A stretch of DNA of 64,000 nucleotides, taken from positions 1 to 64,000 of the forward strand of contig MU400615.1 of NCBI GenBank assembly GCA_022578965.1. The letters run 5' to 3'. Source of the DNA: Xylaria sp. FL1777. Its lineage: Eukaryota > Ascomycota > Sordariomycetes > Xylariales > Xylariaceae. A program made the position numbers and the translations under genes. Below are positions 1 to 14,616 of the stretch, piece by piece. The notes under the pieces are model-generated. The model searched no databases, was not told where the DNA came from, and saw nothing but the letters and a program-made list of their open reading frames with translations. Within the stretch, counting starts at the first letter, position 1, and each line of letters begins with the position of its first letter.

Positions 1-3000
1 AATAGCTTTAAAACTTAATATTAATTAATTTGCTTTTATTTTAAGTATATTTTTTTGTTTAATTTATATATTTTAACTATTAAAACTATAAAGCTATAAT
101 ATTTTGCTTAAATAATATAAAATTTATATTTTTTAATGCTATTTAAATATAGTTTAATTAAACTTTATTAAAAAATAATATATTAAATTTAACTAAGTTA
201 TAAATTAAAAATGCTAAAATATAAGCATAAAACTTATTATATAATAATTAATAATAAAGTTTAATAGTATTAAATTTTATTTTTTTTAATATATTACTTA
301 TAGCTAAAAAATTATATGTTATATTTTATAAAAATGTCTTAAAAAATTCTAAAAATTAATTAAATAAAATTTAGCGCAATATATAAAAAAGCTAATATAA
401 AAAGCATTTATTATTTATAGTTATATATATTGTTTGCTTTTATTTAAGCAGCTATTATAGCTTAAATAAAAAATGTAGTTTTTTAATTTTTATATATTAT
501 TATAAATTATTTATTATAGTTTTAATAATTTAAAATAGTATAAAAAAATATTATAAACTTAATATACTTTAAATATTTTTTTTTTGTTTTTATAAATAGC
601 AAAAGTTTATAAAATATAGCTAATGTTATTTTATAGTTATATAATGTTTAAAAATAAAGCAAACTTTTTTAAATATAATAATTTAAATAAAAAACAAATA
701 ATATAAATTAATAAATAATTAATTGCTTTATTTATATAAGCTAAAATTAGCGTTAAATAAAAAAAAAGCTATTTTTTTTAAAAAAAAGTAATAATATATT
801 ATTATAACTATATAAATAAACTAAATATATTTAAACTAATAATTATAAAACAATTAATTAAATTTTATATAATATTTTTATAACTTATATTAAAATTTTA
901 AACATTATTTTTAAAGTTAAAATTATTATATATAAATATAACACTTAAGTTATAAATAATATACTTTAAGTTAAGCTATATATTTATTAATTTAAATATT
1001 AAAACATTAATTAATTAGCTATTATATATATAACTTTATTTAGTTATTTTATTTAGCTGTTTTAAAATAAACTTATAATTAATATATATTTTAAATTAAG
1101 CAAAAGTATTAATTATTTAAGTTTATATTTTATTACTATAAAAATAAATGCTAATAAATTATTATAAAAATTGTTTATTAAAAGTATATATATATTTAAT
1201 AATAAAGCTATAATTATATATGCTTTAGCAATATAAAAAAATAGCGTATTAGCTTTAGTTACGTTATAAAATTTATGCTTAATTTGCTAATTTATAAAAA
1301 TATTTAAAAAAAAAGAAATAAAACGTAAAAATGCATTTTAAATTTAAAACTAAAAAAAACAAAATAACTTTTTAATTTATTATATATTATAAACATTTTT
1401 AACTTAATAAAGCTTTTTACTAAAAGCTTTAAATGCTTTAAAATTAAATTTAATAAAAGCTAATTGTTTAAATAAAGTAAAAAGCTTGTTTTAAAATATA
1501 AAAATATTAGCAATATTATAACTTATATTATTTTCTTTAAATTTTATTTAAATATTAGCTTTTTAAAAACGCTATTAAACTTTAGAATTTTTTAATACGT
1601 TAACTATTTTATACATTTATAGCTTTAACTAATTATTAGTTATAATTTATAATAAAAGTTATTTTTTTAAAAACTAACAAAAATTATAACTTTAATTATA
1701 ATAATTATATTAATACTTTTATATATTTATTATAACTTATTATTAATATATAAAATCGGATTTTTTATTTAAATTATTGCTTTTATAATTAAAATTATTT
1801 TCAAAATTAAAAGTAATAAAAGTAGTATTAAAAAAGTTAATTAATTTAAATATAAAAAGTAGTATAAATGCTAATATAATAAATTATATAAGTAAGCAAA
1901 ATAATTGTAAAAAAAACAATAATAAAAAAAACAATATTTTAGTTAAAAAATTTATAATATATAATATAATAAAAACTAAGCAATAAAAAAATACAAAAAA
2001 AATATAACTATATATAAAATATAATAATTAATTAATTAAGTATAACTTTAAATAGATTTAAAGTTGCTATATAAATAAATTATAGTTTGTTATTTTTTAA
2101 ATAAAAACGTAAGCAGAAAAATCAATATAATTACTTTAAACCAAAATTCCAAGTTTATATTAAAAGAAATAAAAAAAGTTATAATTAATAAAAAAGTAAT
2201 ATAGCTAAAAAAGTATAAACATAAAAACTATTTTAGTTTAAAGCACTTAAAATAAATATTTATATTAATTATTTTATTAAATATAATAGTAATATATTAT
2301 TAAACTTTTTTTAATATAAAATATTTTATTATATTATTAATAATAAAGTTTAAATATTAATATAAGTTTATAAAATGTTTTATGTAAAAATTTTTAAGCT
2401 TTTATTATAAAAACTAAAAAATAGTTTTTTTTTAAAGCATAAACTGCTAATATATTTTTAATAATAATTTTAATAGTTAGCTAAAATTATAATAATATAA
2501 ATTATAGCATATTTTTTATTATATATTTTTTTGCTTTTTAATATTTTTATTATTTAATTATTATAAAAATTATAAAACATATTTTTTAAAGCATTTTATA
2601 TTTATAAACTTATATATATTTAACTAAATAATTTATAGTTTATTTTTAAACTTTAGTTTAATTTTAATTTATTTAGTAAGCTTAATTAGCTTAAATTATT
2701 TTAGTTTAAAGTTAATTATTAAACTATTTTTATTTTTAAGCTTATTAATTATAATTAATTAAACATTAAACTTTTTAATATATTATTAGTTATATTTATT
2801 ATAAAACATAAATTATTTTTATTGTTTTTTAATAGTTTTTTTTTATGCTTTAGTTTAAAAAGCTTAACTTTTTACGCTTTTAATAAATTAAAATATTAAT
2901 AAAAAGCAAAAAAAAATGCTGTTTTTTATATTATATTATTTTAAATAGTTTAATTAAACTTTTATAATAAGTTTAAAAAGTTTTTAAAAGTAATAAAGCT

Positions 3001-3999
3001 AAATTAAATAATATATATTATGTTATAAATATTTATTTTTATTTTAAAAGCTATAATAATAAACATAATTTAATAAAAAAAGTTTAGCTTTATAAATTTA
3101 TTATATAACTATTATTAATTATTAAAACATATATTTATATTATATTTTTAAATAAAACGCTTTATTTTAATTAAAATAAACTTTAATTTTTAAAGCTATA
3201 TTATTAAAAAATAACGCGTAATAATAAGCTTCTTTTTACTATTTATAAAAATAATAATTTTAAAGATTAAATATATTATATTACGTTATACTTTATTAAT
3301 TAAAAAACTTAATTATTAATAATTCTTTATAATAGTACTTTTTTTTATAAAATAAGCAATAAAAAATATATTAAGCTAATTAATTAAAGTATATATAAAT
3401 TGCAGTTTTTTTTAAACAAATACTTTATTATTAAAATTTAGCTTTAAGCAATATAAACTTTTAAGCGTTTAAGTTTAATATAATAATATAAGTAAACTAT
3501 AATATATTTTATAAAATTAACGCTTTTATATAATATATATTAAAATATATAATTTAAAAATCTTTTTATTAATAAATTATATAAAGCTTATTAATAGCTA
3601 TAAATATAATTTTTTAATTAAATAAAAAGTTATAAAGCAAATTAATAAAGTGTTTTTAAATAGCTTATTTAAGCTTAAAAATAATATATATAAAACGTTT
3701 TAAAGCTAATTTAACTTATATAGCATTATTTTATTAAATAATAAAAATATACTTTTATAACTATTTATATAATATTAATTAACTTTTATTATATTATTTA
3801 TTATTAATAATAAATAAATATTAAAAGTTTAAGCAATTAAATTAAATTAATTATATTTTAATGTAGTTTATAAGCAAGTTATATATTTAAGCAAATTATG
3901 TACTTTTTATTGCACTTTAATGTTTAATTTTTAATAACTTTATAACTAAAGCAAATATTATTAAAAATTAATTGGATTTTATTTTATTACTTATTTTTA
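1..3999. other. A+T-rich RIP-like block, strand-balanced
   Basis: Nearly all A and T; the first 60-base line has 7 G/C. A and T are about equal on the two strands. Remaining G and C sit mostly in GCT/AGC contexts, and stops occur every few codons in all frames. This is what heavy C-to-T change on both strands, as in RIP, leaves behind. No gene, tRNA or repeat boundary can be supported here. Confidence 0.7.
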
Positions 4000-6900
4000 T
4001 ATTTTTATTATAAGTTTTTAAATTATAGCTAGTTTTGCTGCATTATTTACATTATTGCTAGCGTAATATATTTAGCTTATTATTACTACGATTTTTTAAC
4101 GTTTATAACTATATTAAGTTTTGCACATTTTTTTAAGTAATTAAATTAGTTATATTTTTTATAGTAAAACTATTTTTGTTTTATAAGCGCTTTTTTTTAC
4201 TTTTTTAGCGCTTATTAAATGTTTTATTTGCTTTTTAAAGCTTTTAAACTTTATTTTTTATAAAAGTAACTTAATGCGCTAATATTTAATTTAATTTTGT
4301 AAGCTAATTAATAGCTTTTAAAATTAGGCCTAAAAAGTTTTTTTAATAACTAAAGATTTAACTTTTAATAAAAGTTAACTATATGCTTATTTTTTTAGTA
4401 GTTTTTAGCGTTTAAAAAATCTAAAGTTTAAATAAATTAACAGTATTAAAAATTAGCATTAATAACTATAATTATACATTTAGCTTTAAGATTATAGCTT
4501 ATAAATTATAAAGTACTAAACTTAACTTTTAAAAACCTTTTTAAACATTTAATTTTAAAAAAGTAACAAAAAAAGCTTTATTAAACATAATAAAAAACTT
4601 AAGCTTAATAATATAATTAATATATAACTTAATAAATTTGTTAATTTAATAATTATATGTTTGCTTTAAAACGCTATAAAGCTTAATATTAAGTAATTAA
4701 ATTAAATACAATAAATAAAAAAATAAAGCAATAGTTATAATATATTATTTTTTGCAATACTTTTTAAACTTAGCTAATATATAACTTTTATGCTAATTTA
4801 GCACTAATAATTAATATTTGTTTATTTAAAACAGCTAAATATGTTTTTTAAAATGTTTTGTTTATTTTAATGCTATATTATTATTTATTTATTTATTAAA
4901 ACTAGTATTAAGTACTTAATCTATTAAAAAGTTAATATGTTTATATTAATGCTAAAAATAAAAAACGCTTTAAAAAACAATATATAAAAAAATAAATAAA
5001 CTGCATAAATTAGTAAAACAAATTACTATTAATTATTTTTTATTACTAAGCTGCACTACTTTATGCTTTTTATATTATATTGTATTACTTAAGCTAATAG
5101 TTTATTAGTTATGCCGGTTTTTATTTTTTATATGTATAGGTAAAAACTGTGCTTATAAATTAAAAGCAAGCTATAAGTAGCTTATTTTCTTTTTAGTAGC
5201 TAAGTAAAAACATTTTATATTTATTTTTAAGTTACATTAGTTTTACTACAATTTTATTAAGTGCTTTGCTTTTTATTTTTTTGCTTTTAGGTTGTTTGTT
5301 TACTTGCATTATGCTATTAACTAAGTATATATATTTTTACGTAGTTACTTTGTAGTTTTTTTTTTTTTATATTTTTTCTGCTTTATAGTTTGCTTGCTTT
5401 AGTATTACTGCTTGCTTTATGTTGTTTGCAGCAGTTTTTTTAGTTTTAGCATTTATTTAGCTAAATGTGCTGCTTTTTTTTCTTAGTTTTTTTTTGAACT
5501 TTTTTTTATTGTATTGCTAATGCATTATAGTTTGTTTGCTTTAATATTACTACTAGCTTTTTGCTGCATTAATTTTTTTATAACTAAGTTATAACTAAAT
5601 TATAAATAAAGTTAATTGTTTATTATTTTTTAGTTTGCTTTTTATATATTTATTTTTTAAGCTACTTTTGTACTTTTTATAGTAAGCTTACTAAATAAGC
5701 ACAGCTTATAAGTAGCTTATGCATTAAGCAATATAAAGTAATAATAAGTAATAAATTACTTTATTTAGCTATTTATGCTAATTTTTTTCTTTTTTAATTA
5801 TTAACTTTACTACTTTTATTATTATTATTATTATATGCTTAGCTTACGTTTGCTTTAGTATATTAAAATGCTTAGTTTATAATATAATTAGTTGCTAATA
5901 TGTTATAGTTATATAAAAATTTATTTTATTATAGCTGCTATGCTTTTTGTAGTATATATTTATAATTAGCTTAGCTTAAGTATATATACTAACTAATATT
6001 AAGCTTATATATTTAAAGTTATAAGTTATTTTGCTATAGTTTTTACTAGTTATTTAATTTATAGTATTAAATAAAGTAGCTAATAGTTTGCTATTATATA
6101 GTTTAAGCCTTTATAATTGCTTATTGTTATGCTTTTTTACTATAACGTTAATTCTTAAAATAAAAGTAAGTGCTTTAATACTTTACATTAAAGTATTACT
6201 AATAGCTTTAAAATTTGTATTTATTAAGCATGCTAAAATGCTTAAGCTATATTGCTACTATATTGCTTATATTACAATAATATATTATATATTTTTTATT
6301 GCTGTTTTTTTTATGTTAACTATATAAAGATATTAATAACTTTTATGCTTGTAATATTACTAGCAAGTTTACTAAATGCTTATAATATAAAAAAAGCAAA
6401 ATAAGCGCTAAAAATAACAGTTATAATTTTATAAATACTTTTAACTATATTAATATTTATATATTTTTAAGCTTTACTTTATGCTTATTTTAACTATTAA
6501 AGTTTTTTTAATCTTAAGTGCTACTAATAATTTTTTAGCTTAAAAAAATTAATAAAGAACTTCGATTATTTATTAAAGCTTGCATAGCTACGCGCTGTTT
6601 TTATACCAATAAAAATATTTAAGCTGCACTTATAGCTAGTATACAACTTTAAGTTATAATTAAAAAAGCAAAAAAAGCTGCAGTAAGTAAAAAAGCTAAA
6701 AGTTTTACATAAATAAGCCAGTTAAAAAGTGTTCATATAACTTTTAAAAGTTAATATTATTATATATTTAATAGCTAAAAGTTTTAATAAAATTTTAGTG
6801 TTTAGTGCTTAATAAAGTTGCTTAATTGCTTTGCTTTTTTATAATGTATGCTTTTTAATTTCTGTAATTTTATATTTATAATCTTATATTGCTATTTTTA

Positions 6901-9900
6901 GTACTTTATTATATTATACTTTACTTTAAAGTTTATAAACGTAAACCTATAATAAGCAGCTCTTTTAAAACTATAAGTAATAAATAGCTTTATAATAAAT
7001 GCTTTAACTTTTGTTTTATAGTTATAATAAATCTTTTTTAGCTTAAAAAAAAACTAGTATTAATGCTTAACTATTTTTGCTTTATGTTTAAAGGCCTTTG
7101 TTTTTATGTTTTTATAGCTGCTTATAACTTAATTAGTTCTTTAGCTACGTTATAATAGCTAAGCTTTCTTGTATTTAGAACTTATTTAGCTATTTTACGT
7201 GCTTTTTTTAGGTTATATAATAACTAGTAGCCTAGTTAAAAATTTGTTTGCTTTTTTAGTGTACTATAAATATGCTTTTTATATTAATTAGCATATATAA
7301 TAACTATATATAAGCAAATTTAGCTTATTATAAACTTAGTTTTATTAAAGTTTTAAACATTATTATTATAAATGCTATATTATGTTTTTATATATATATT
7401 ATTTATTATTATTATTATTAATAACCTGCTGTGCTGCTTTATAGCGCGGTTTTTTTATTTGTGTACCCATAGGTAAAACCATACAAAAAGCCGGATAAAA
7501 ACTTTATGCAACAATATTTACGCCGCTATTTCGAAGTTCTTTTACCTTATAACAACTAGTTTTTATTAACTAGCTTGCTAAACAGAAAATAATAGTTAAA
7601 AGGCGGAAAAACTCTTTTTAAAGCCCTTAAACCTTTTGCTTTTCTAGGAAGCGCATAAAAGCTTCTTTTTTGTTTTTTAAGACCTCTAAAAGAGCGCTTT
7701 TGCTTTTTTTGCTAGTTTTTTTTCTATTTCCTGCCTTTTTTTTTCTTTTTTTGTTTCTTTTTATTTTAACTGCTTTATTATATATTGCTATTCTATTAGT
7801 AGCAAATAACTACTTTGCGATTTTACTTGTAGCTTTAAGCTTTTTTATAGCTAGTTATAAATTTTTATTAGTTTATAACAGCTTAGCTGTAAAGCTTTTT
7901 TGTAGCTGCTTTTTCTTGCTTTTTAGCAAGTTATAATGTAGGACTATATGCTAAGAGGTTTTTTTTCCTTTTGCATATTTGCAAAAAAGCATAAAAAAGC
8001 CTAGGACTTTTTTTTTATGCAAGAATACTTTTAGCCTTATTTTTCCGGTCCGTATTTGCATTACTATAGCTGCTTTGTGCTTTAGTAATTTGCTATACTT
8101 CTTAAAAGCTTTATTTTTGCTAAGCTTTTGCTTAGCTATTATTAAGTAACTACTGCTTGTTTTAATTTGGCCTTATTTGCTTATTTATTTCTTTTTTAAT
8201 GCAATCTTAAGTTTTTTTTCTTTTGATTATTTTTTTTGCTAAAAGTTTAAAGCTAGCGTTAAATTTTCTTTAGCTATGCTTTTACTGTTGCTTATAAGCT
8301 TGCTTCTTATTTAATTCTTAGCTTTTTAAGCTTTTATATTTTAAATAAAAGTTCTAACTTTTTTTGTTGCTTTTTAAATTAACTTTTTAGCTGCTAAGCT
8401 TTTTATGCAGTACTTATAAACTATTGCTTTGCTATTAAAATATAAGTTAATAAAGAAAATCTTTAATTTAGTTTTTAAGTGCTTTGTTTTAGTTGCTTTA
8501 AAAGCTTTAGCTATATGTTTAAAGCATTTATTTTAAGTTACTGCTAGTAAATTAGCAATGCTTCTTGCTTTGTTTTTTTTAAAGTTTTTATGCTAAGTTG
8601 CTACGCTATAAGCTAAAATGCTTTGCACTATTGTAATATATATTTGCTTTGCTTTTGTTACACTGCTGCTTTATATAAAGTTTTGCAGCTTAATTACTAT
8701 GTATAACTAAATGCTTAGTTTTTTTTTAAGCTTCGTTAAATGTTTTTTTTATTTTATATTTTTGTTAAACTATACTTTTAAGAACTTTACGCTGTTTTTT
8801 AAGTATATTATTACGTTAAAAAGGTGTACTACTTGCATAAACGTTATTTTACTGCTAAAAAAGTACATTAATTTGCTTTTTTGCAGTACAAACTTTATTT
8901 TATGTTATTTTGCTTAACTTTTATACGTTTTTTATGCTGCTTTTAAAGCTTTGCAGTTTTGCTTTACATTTAAGTTTGCTATAATAAAGTTAATATTATT
9001 AGTAAAGCTAACTATTACTAGCTTTTAATATATAGCAAAGTTGTTATAAAGTATTAAAATATATAAAAAAAAAAAAAAAAGTAAAAGCAAGAACCCTTAA
9101 AGAACTTTAGCTTTTAGTGCTATTAGCTAAAATACTGCTTTATTAAAACAAAAATGCACTATATAGCTTAATACAAAAAAGTTTACTTATATAACTATTT
9201 AAGAAAAAAAGCCCTTTTGTTGCAAAATATATATTATTCTTTTTTTGTTAATAGTATTAAAAGCTTTTATAATGTTTAACTGCAGTAAAAATGCTATGCT
9301 TTTTTTATTAATTGCTTTTTTTGCTATTTTTAATACTAGTTTAATAGTTATGTTTATTAACTTGTTTTATTTATTGCTTATTTAATTATTTAATAAAAAA
9401 CCCTTTTGCTTAGCTACTTTTGCTATATAGCAATATAGCTTTTTTTTTAGCATTTTTTTTACTATACAAATAAACGTAATAAAGCGCTACCCCTTAGCTA
9501 TTCCTTTAGTTTTTTCTAATTTTCTAGGTTTAAATATAACTATTACTTTTGCTTGCTTAAATTGCACTAAGTAATACTTTAATAAAAAGCTAGCAGTACA
9601 TAATATTGTTATTTTTTTTGCTAAAGCAAGTTTACAAGCTTTAAAAAAGCTATTAAATAATAAGTTATTTTTTAGCGCTTTTTATAGCGCTAACTTTTAT
9701 ATTAGCAATATTATATCTTTTTTTTTTGTATTAATATTAATTATAAACTTTTAATAGTTATTATAAGTTAGGTCTTTTTTAAGTATATTAAATAAGTTTA
9801 CTAATAATGCAAAAAAAAAACGTTTTACTAATAAAGCTGTTTTTTTTTTAAAAGTGTTAATAAAAAATAGCTTATTTTTTGTTTGTTTTAGCAGTAAAAT

Positions 9901-12560
9901 TGCAGTAATTTCTAAAGCTAGCTTGTAAGCAAACCTTGCTTATTTAGCTAAGCTTTATAATAACTTAAAATCCTTAGATGCTTTTATAAATGCTTGTTTT
10001 TAGCTGCATTTTTGCATTTTTTTTACTTTATTATTAAAGGCTTTTTTCTTTTTTTTAAGGGCTTGCTATGCTACTTTAGTTCTTTTGCTTTAAAATCTGC
10101 AGTACGTTTGCTTTGCTTTTTTTTTTGTTTTAACTACTTTTAAAAACTACTAAAGTAATATTTAGTATTTTTTTTTTACAGTTTTTTTAAGCGTTATTTT
10201 ATTTGCTATTTTTACTAGTTGCTAAATTAAAAAGTTAAAAGCATTATTTAGCTTGCTAAATATATATAACATATGCGTTTTTGTAATAATAGCTTTTGCT
10301 TTTATAGCTGCTTTATTTTTATTTAATTTAAGCTAGTTTTATTTTTTTGCTTTTTTTAAATATTTTTATAAAGCTGCTTTTAAATTAATTATAACTTTTA
10401 GTGCTTTATAATTAAAGCTTAGCTACTTTAAGTCCTTTTAGTAAATAATAGCTAAATTACTAAACATTTATACTAAGTTTATTATTAAGCTTTTTTGTTT
10501 GTGCTTTGTTTTAGTTACTTTTTTTTAAGAAGTAACTAGCATAAAATCCTATTATATAATAAACTTAAGCAGTTTATTTGCTTTTTAGCTTTTTTTGCTT
10601 TTTAAGTTCTATAATAAATAATAAAAGTTAAAGTTACTTATAAATATATAGTGTTTTTTTAGCTTGCTTGCTTTATATATTTTTTAAATTAAACTATGCT
10701 AAACTGTTTTTTTTTAATTTAGCAAATATATTAATTATAAAGTTATTACTAAATTACTATTGCTTATTATAACCTTTGCTTAGTTTTTATTAGTATTTTT
10801 TGCTAGCATTTTTATTGCAATTTTTTTATTTATATATAGCATAGTTTTGCTTTTTAACTAAACAACTTAGTAGCTATTACTACTAAAGCAATATATATTG
10901 CTATGTTTATTAATTATTAGCTTTTAAACTACTATATAATTAAAGCTGTTATTTTGTAATACGTACGCTATATTGCTTTTAAATTTTGCAATGTTTTAAA
11001 AAGCAATGTTATATATTATTAAGTTAATAAAAATAAGTTTTTGCTTGCATTACTAGTTTGCTGTTTTTTTGCTAGTAATTTTTCTTTATTTAGCTTTATA
11101 AATGCTAACGTTATTAGCATTTTTAAACTACTTTTATTTACTTTTTTGCTTATTGCTGCTGCTTTTTTAGCACTTTAAAAGCTTTTAAGTTATAATATAT
11201 ACACTGTTTTTGCTTTGTTTTTTTGTTCGACCTTTTTTTAGCAAGCTTTATTTTATACTATATATACTTTTTTATAGTTTATATATTTTTGCTTTACTTT
11301 CTACGTTTTTACTAAGCAGCCTTTTTTACTTCTTTAATGCTTTAAAGCTAAACAATAGTTATACTTTAAGTTTTTGTAGCAATATTTAGCTATATATTTA
11401 TATTTATAGCAGTTAAAGCACTATATAATTTTAAGCTTTATAGCAAAAAGTTTGCAGTTAAACAGCTAAGCTTTTTATAAAAAGCTGTTTTTGCATATTG
11501 TTTTAGCTGCTATAACGCTGCTTATATATAACAATATTAACGCAAATTTAGCTTTTGCGTTTTTAAATAGCATTTTTTTATACTTTATAACTTCAAGATG
11601 TTTGCTATATAATAATTATAATAAGTTTTTGTTTAAATATATTACTTTAATACATTTTACTAAAATGCTTTTTATTATTAGTGCTGCTTTTTTTTGTTGT
11701 ACTTTTAACTTTTTTTTAAAAGCTTTTATAATTTATTTCTTTTTTTTGGCTTTTTAAAGCACTGCTTTTTTAAAAATAATTACTGTGTTTTTACTATATA
11801 GCTTTTTAGCAGTAATTATATTACTGCTTATAAGCATTATATTTATTGCTTTAATAATATTAGCTAATATTTTGTTTTTAAAATTATTAGCTTGTTTTTT
11901 AACTTTAATTAGTACTTTTTTGTTTTGTTTAAATAGTACTGCTTTATTATTGCAAACTAGCTATAAAGCTACTATTTATACCTAGAATTTTAGCATATTT
12001 ACGTTTAACGAAGTTTATTAAAAAAGCTTTTAAATAGTATTTTTAACGCTTTTTTGGTTAGCTTTTATAGCAGCATTTAAATTATAGCAAGTTATAAATA
12101 TATTAAAGTTATTTTTGTTATTAAGCTTTATGCTTTGCTAGCTTTTTTAGGCTTTTTTTAACGTATATATTATTTGCGCTCTTTTTATGTTCTTTTAAAG
12201 AGAGATTTTTTTTGTTATTTTTTTTTCTGTTAGCAGTTGTAGTACTAGTTTTATAATTCTATCGACTATTTTTTACATATTAGGAAGTTTATTAACTTTA
12301 CGTTTTTTGTTAAAACGCTGCTGCGTTATAGTTGCATTGCTAGTAAGTCTTAGTAGTATATTAGTTGCGTTTTTAACAAATAAGTTGTTTAACACCATTT
12401 TTTTATTTCTTGTTATGTTTGCACTCTGTAAATAAAGTGTAACTTACTTAGTAAGTAAAAGTTGCTACGCTAATTTTAACGATCTTAATTATTTAATGAT
12501 TAAGCTCGAACTTACAAAGTTATAGTCAAGTGTAAAGAATTCAAAAAATCCCTTTAAATA
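4000..12560. other. A+T-rich RIP-like block with T-skewed plus strand; probable dead element(s)
   Basis: Still A+T-rich, but the plus strand carries visibly more T than A and more residual G/C, for example around 7430-7640, 7670-8100 and 12400-12550. Open frames here (such as 7670-7936 and 11491-11757) encode only strings of F, L, I, A and Y, which is what T-rich DNA gives by chance. The skew suggests one or more degraded transposons whose A-rich coding strand is the minus strand; that is inference. A 12-bp inverted repeat AAAGAACTTCGA lies at 6554-6565 and 7531-7542. Confidence 0.5.
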
Positions 12561-14077
12561 AAGATTTTTATATCTTTATATATATATATTGCTTAAACTA
12601 TACGCTAATAATCTTTAAATTTTTATATAATGCTTTTTAATAATTATAAGCATGCATAAACTACGTTTTAAGCTTTTTATAGCAATTAATAAAGTTATAA
12701 GCTTAATACTTACTAACTAAAAGTTTGCTATATAAGTTATATAAAAAATTAGCTATATTTTTTATAGTAATATAAGCAAAAAAATATTCTTGCTTATTTA
12801 AATTAAAAATATACTAAAAAAGAACATTTTTTTTAATTAAATTAAGTTTATATATATTAACGCAGGTTTTATTTCTTGCAGTACATTTATTAATACAATT
12901 ATGTATTATTAAAGCTAAAATGTTATAAATTTTAAAAGTATATTAAATGCTAATTTTTTTTAATAATTAAATAGCTTTAATAGCTAAAATAATTTTAGCT
13001 TTTTTTAATTATATAAACATTGTTTTGTTATAAAGTTATTACGTAACAAAAATAAAATATATGCGTTAATAAAAAAAGTATACAACTTGCTTAAATGCAT
13101 AACTTGCTTATAAACCACATTAATTGTTTTAATAAGCATAACTATAAAATTATTATGCTTTATATAATAATTAAAACAGTTTATAATATAATGCTTTTTT
13201 TATAATTAGTTTAAGCTACTAATATAATATTATTATAATAAAATATTATATGTTAAATTAACTTAACTTATTTAGCTTTAAATTTAAATTTATATAATTT
13301 ATTAAATTAATAATAATTTAAAATAACATTAATAATAGTTTATATAAAGTTATATTTTAATATATATTATTAGTTATATTTTAATATATATTATTAGTTA
13401 TATTTTAATTATAATAAAATATACTATATAAAATATATTATATAAAATATTAAATATAATTATTAAATAAATGCTTTAATATTATATTATTAGCTAGTTT
13501 ATTTAGTTTGCTAAGCTTTTTAATAAATTTTAAAAGTTTTAAAGCTATTAGTTTTTTTAAAAAATAACTATTAATTAAACTAAAGCTAAAATTATTAAAG
13601 GTTTATAGTTTTATAATAAAGTAGAAAAATAATACTAATTAATAAATTAATAAATAAAGCTTAATTTTTAATTATTTAAGCTTAAAACATTATAATATAA
13701 TAAAATATTTTAATTATAAAATTAATACTAAATATAAATATTACTATAAAAAGCCTTAAGTAATATTATAATTATTATTTTTAAGTTTTATTAATAAATA
13801 GTTTATAAGTATAAATAATATATATATATATATAAAGTAAACTTTAGCTTAAAAATTAATAAAAGTTCTTTAAACTAAAATATATAAAATATAAGCTTTA
13901 AACCTATAAATATATTTATATAAGCTTTTAAAAAAAATAAGTTATAATTTATAACAATTATAGTTTATTGTTTTATATTTTTAGTTTAAAGTACTTAAAA
14001 TAAAGTTTACATAAAAATAATGCTATTAAAAAAAATTAAGCTATAAATTTAATTAATTGTATAAAAATAAAAAGTAG
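12561..14077. other. A+T-rich spacer left of the LTR element
   Basis: Strand-balanced A/T-rich sequence with no gene. It resembles the first 4 kb and separates the T-skewed block from the LTR retrotransposon. A short tandem repeat lies at 13350-13408. Confidence 0.55.
13350..13408. repeat. 24-bp tandem repeat, about 2.4 copies
   Basis: The unit GTTATATTTTAATATATATT plus ATTA occurs at 13350-13373 and 13374-13397, and a third copy breaks off near 13408. The two full copies are identical by eye. Confidence 0.8.
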
Positions 14078-14082
14078 GTTTA
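14078..14082. repeat. target-site duplication, left copy
   Basis: GTTTA directly abuts the left LTR and is repeated immediately after the right LTR. Five-base duplications are normal for LTR retrotransposon integrases. Confidence 0.85.
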
Positions 14083-14601
14083 TGTAACAAACCTGTTATA
14101 TATTAATATAACAAGTTTGCTTTTAAGGTCTTGATTTGCAAGTAACAATAGGATTCTTAGTAGTAGTCCGTTAGAAAGGTTTTTGGAGTACTTTTACTAC
14201 TGTGCATTAATAGAGGTTTTAAGGAATTAAAAGTAATGAATATATTAGTGCTTAGCAGTTATAAAAAGAAATTAATAGCTAAAAAGCTAAAACTAAATAA
14301 ATAACTAGATATAAAAAATGTATAATTATATAAACAAAAGAAATAATAATAGTAATTTATAAACGTTGTTTTTTTTAATAAACTTAACGCTATATTGTTT
14401 TAAGTTTAAAGCTTAATAAACTTAACGCTTAAGTTTATTAAGTTTAAAGTTTAATAGATTTAACGCTTAAGTTTGTTAAATTTATGCATTAAACCCTTAT
14501 AGTAGTTTAAATATATATTTTTTTAGCAAATAGAACTTTTTTTGCGTATGCTTTCTTTATACATAGCTTTTTAATTAGCTTAGTTAGCTTATTTTATAAC
14601 A
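14083..14601. repeat. left LTR, 519 bp
   Basis: Begins TGTAACAAACCTGTTATATA and ends TTATAACA. It aligns end to end with 23266-23784 without any net length change. Its left two thirds keep more G (for example GGTCTTGATTTGC, where the right copy has GGTTTTAATTTGC), while its right end is fully A/T. It includes repeated AATAAACTTAACGC-like segments around 14380-14470. Confidence 0.9.
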
Positions 14602-14616
14602 TTATTTTTTTTCTTT
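14602..14616 (-). other. possible polypurine tract (minus strand)
   Basis: The plus strand reads almost only pyrimidines (TTATTTTTTTTCTTT) directly inside the left LTR. On the minus strand this is a purine run adjacent to an LTR, the position of the plus-strand primer in an element oriented leftwards. In a T-rich region such runs also arise by chance. Confidence 0.35.

Noticed and set aside
7670..7936. Open frames of 66-88 aa in the A+T block (also 6088-6327, 8711-8917, 11491-11757, 11785-11985), all hydrophobic
   Set aside because: T-rich DNA yields Phe/Leu/Ile/Tyr codons by default. The frames have no start context, homology or codon pattern, and they lie on the probable non-coding strand of dead elements.
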